From positions 1 through 7,490 of the forward strand of contig JAQCAN010000117.1 of the NCBI GenBank assembly GCA_027621335.1: DNA of 7,490 nt, in the 5' to 3' direction. Origin of the DNA: Bacteroidota bacterium. GTDB taxonomy: Bacteria > Bacteroidota > Bacteroidia > Flavobacteriales_D > JABDKJ01. Positions 6,302 to 7,490 of this stretch are shown here, piece by piece (the stretch's first letter is position 1; each line of letters opens with the position of its first letter). The position numbers and the translations under genes were made by a program. The notes below the pieces were generated by a model. That model saw only the letters and a list, made by a program, of their open reading frames with translations. It made no database searches and was not told the origin of the DNA.

Positions 6302-7490
6302 ATGCCCACGGGTTCTATGTTACGGATATACGTCCTGCTTCTTGTTCTATTTTCCATAAACATCTCTCTAAGGTCCCAGTCGTATACCATATCGGGATAT
6401 ATCCAGGATGGACAGACAGGTGAGTCTCTCATAGGAGCAACAGTTTTTGAGAAAGAAGGCCTCCGAGGTACCACTACCAATACGTATGGATACTTCTCTA
6501 TCGCCTTGCCTAAAGGTACCTATGACATCAGGGTCACCTTCTTAGGGTACCAAGAGTATCAAGAGACCATCGAGTTGAGCGCAAGCGTGACCCGCAAGAT
6601 TGAGCTTCAGTCCAACGCCATTCTGACCAATGAGGTCGTGATAGAGGCGGAACGAAAATCCAATGTTTCCAGCACACAGATGAGCGTGGCCAAGTTGGAT
6701 GTCAAACAGGTTAAATCCTTGCCAGCTGTTTTTGGTGAAGTGGATATCCTGAAGACCATCCAGCTCCTTCCCGGAGTGTCTTCCATCGGAGAGGGAAATG
6801 CAGGATTTTATGTTCGCGGAGGAGGCCCAGATCAGAACCTTATCCTCTTGGACGAGGCAGTCGTTTATAACGCCTCACATCTGTTCGGATTCTTTTCGGT
6901 CTTCAATGCGGACGCAATAAAGAATGTAGAATTGATAAAAGGAGGTATGCCGGCCAATTATGGGGGGCGATTGGCTTCAGTTTTGGACATCTCGATGAAC
7001 GAAGGGAATAACAAGGAATTCTCAGGGAGCGGAGGGATAGGTCTTATCTCGTCCAGATTGACATTGGAAGGGCCGATCAAGAAAGACGAAGCTTCGTTCA
7101 TCGTCTCTGGTCGTAGGACATATATTGATATACTGACCAAACCTCTAATCAAGGGAACTGATTTCGAAGGAACGGGTTACTTCTTCTATGACCTCAACGC
7201 CAAAGTGAATTGGAGGATCAGTGATAAGGACCGTGTGTTCCTTTCTGGCTATTTCGGAGAGGATCGATTCGGTTTCGTGCTTCCTGATGCGGATATCGAT
7301 TTCAGCATTCCATGGGGGAATGCCACTACCTCTTTGAGGTGGAATCGTGTCATCAGTGACCGGCTCTTCACTAATACCACAGCCACTTTCACTCGTTATA
7401 ATTTCTCATTTGATGGAGCTCAGGACGATTTCCGCTTTAGCTTGACATCTGGTATTAGAGATTATACCCTGAAGAATGACTGGAGTTATT
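6302..7490 (+). CDS. TonB-dependent outer-membrane receptor with carboxypeptidase-regulatory-like domain, N-terminal part
   Basis: The first 396 codons of a TonB-dependent receptor, which imports a ligand across the outer membrane using energy passed from the inner membrane by TonB-ExbBD. The frame is open to base 7490 and the gene runs off the edge. The start is ATG 6302; an in-frame TGA at 6278-6280 excludes earlier ATGs. ATG 6317 (residue 6) is a possible alternative and would give a more compact signal peptide. Residues 7-24 have an Arg plus a Leu/Val/Ile core, with cleavage likely near SQS-YTI (25-30). Residues 28-105 form a beta-sandwich of the CarboxypepD_reg-like type, with SGYIQDGQTGE and GYFSIALPKGTYDIRVTFLGY. 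The plug covers about 135-232, with ILKTIQLLPGV (149-159), YVRGGGPDQNLILLDE (170-185), FGFFSVFN (195-202) and GGRLASVLDI (221-230). Barrel strands begin near 241. The SusC signature EVVVxGYG is not seen, so it is probably not a SusC glycan transporter. The substrate cannot be told from this part. Confidence 0.93.
   Translation, partial: MPTGSMLRIYVLLLVLFSINISLRSQSYTISGYIQDGQTGESLIGATVFEKEGLRGTTTNTYGYFSIALPKGTYDIRVTFLGYQEYQETIELSASVTRKIELQSNAILTNEVVIEAERKSNVSSTQMSVAKLDVKQVKSLPAVFGEVDILKTIQLLPGVSSIGEGNAGFYVRGGGPDQNLILLDEAVVYNASHLFGFFSVFNADAIKNVELIKGGMPANYGGRLASVLDISMNEGNNKEFSGSGGIGLISSRLTLEGPIKKDEASFIVSGRRTYIDILTKPLIKGTDFEGTGYFFYDLNAKVNWRISDKDRVFLSGYFGEDRFGFVLPDADIDFSIPWGNATTSLRWNRVISDRLFTNTTATFTRYNFSFDGAQDDFRFSLTSGIRDYTLKNDWSY

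Noticed and set aside
6271..6480. A 69-codon minus-strand frame over the receptor start
   Set aside because: It overlaps the signal-peptide and first-domain coding region of the receptor, and has no recognisable motif; treated as a shadow.

Overview
The window looks like a Bacteroidota chromosome, with a flavobacterial-type lineage likely but the order not settled. The evidence is the lineage-specific form of both large RNA polymerase subunits, the absence of Shine-Dalgarno sequences before the starts, a TAnnTTTG-type promoter element, and an outer-membrane TonB-dependent receptor carrying an N-terminal carboxypeptidase-regulatory-like domain.

Layout, all on the plus strand: (1) 1-1758 is the 3' part of rpoB (beta subunit), cut by the left edge, so the rifampicin-binding region lies outside. 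(2) A 33-base gap holds two extra in-frame stops and no ribosome binding site. (3) 1792-6102 is a complete rpoC (beta' subunit, 1436 residues) with all catalytic and zinc-binding residues present. (4) A strong intrinsic terminator at 6121-6155 closes the rpoBC unit. (5) About 145 bases of intergenic DNA hold a Bacteroidota-like -7 element, a perfect 7-1-7 palindrome where the -33 region should be, and TTGATG direct repeats. (6) 6302-7490 is the 5' part of a TonB-dependent receptor gene that runs off the right edge: signal peptide, carboxypeptidase-regulatory-like domain, plug, and start of the barrel.

The first two genes make the two halves of the RNA polymerase active-site cleft and are almost certainly co-transcribed. 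The receptor is a separate transcription unit with its own putative promoter and operator, and nothing suggests a functional link to rpoBC. Most of the window is ordinary housekeeping sequence and I found no convincing undescribed system. The most interesting part is the short regulatory region before the receptor, whose palindrome has the geometry of a Fur-family operator.
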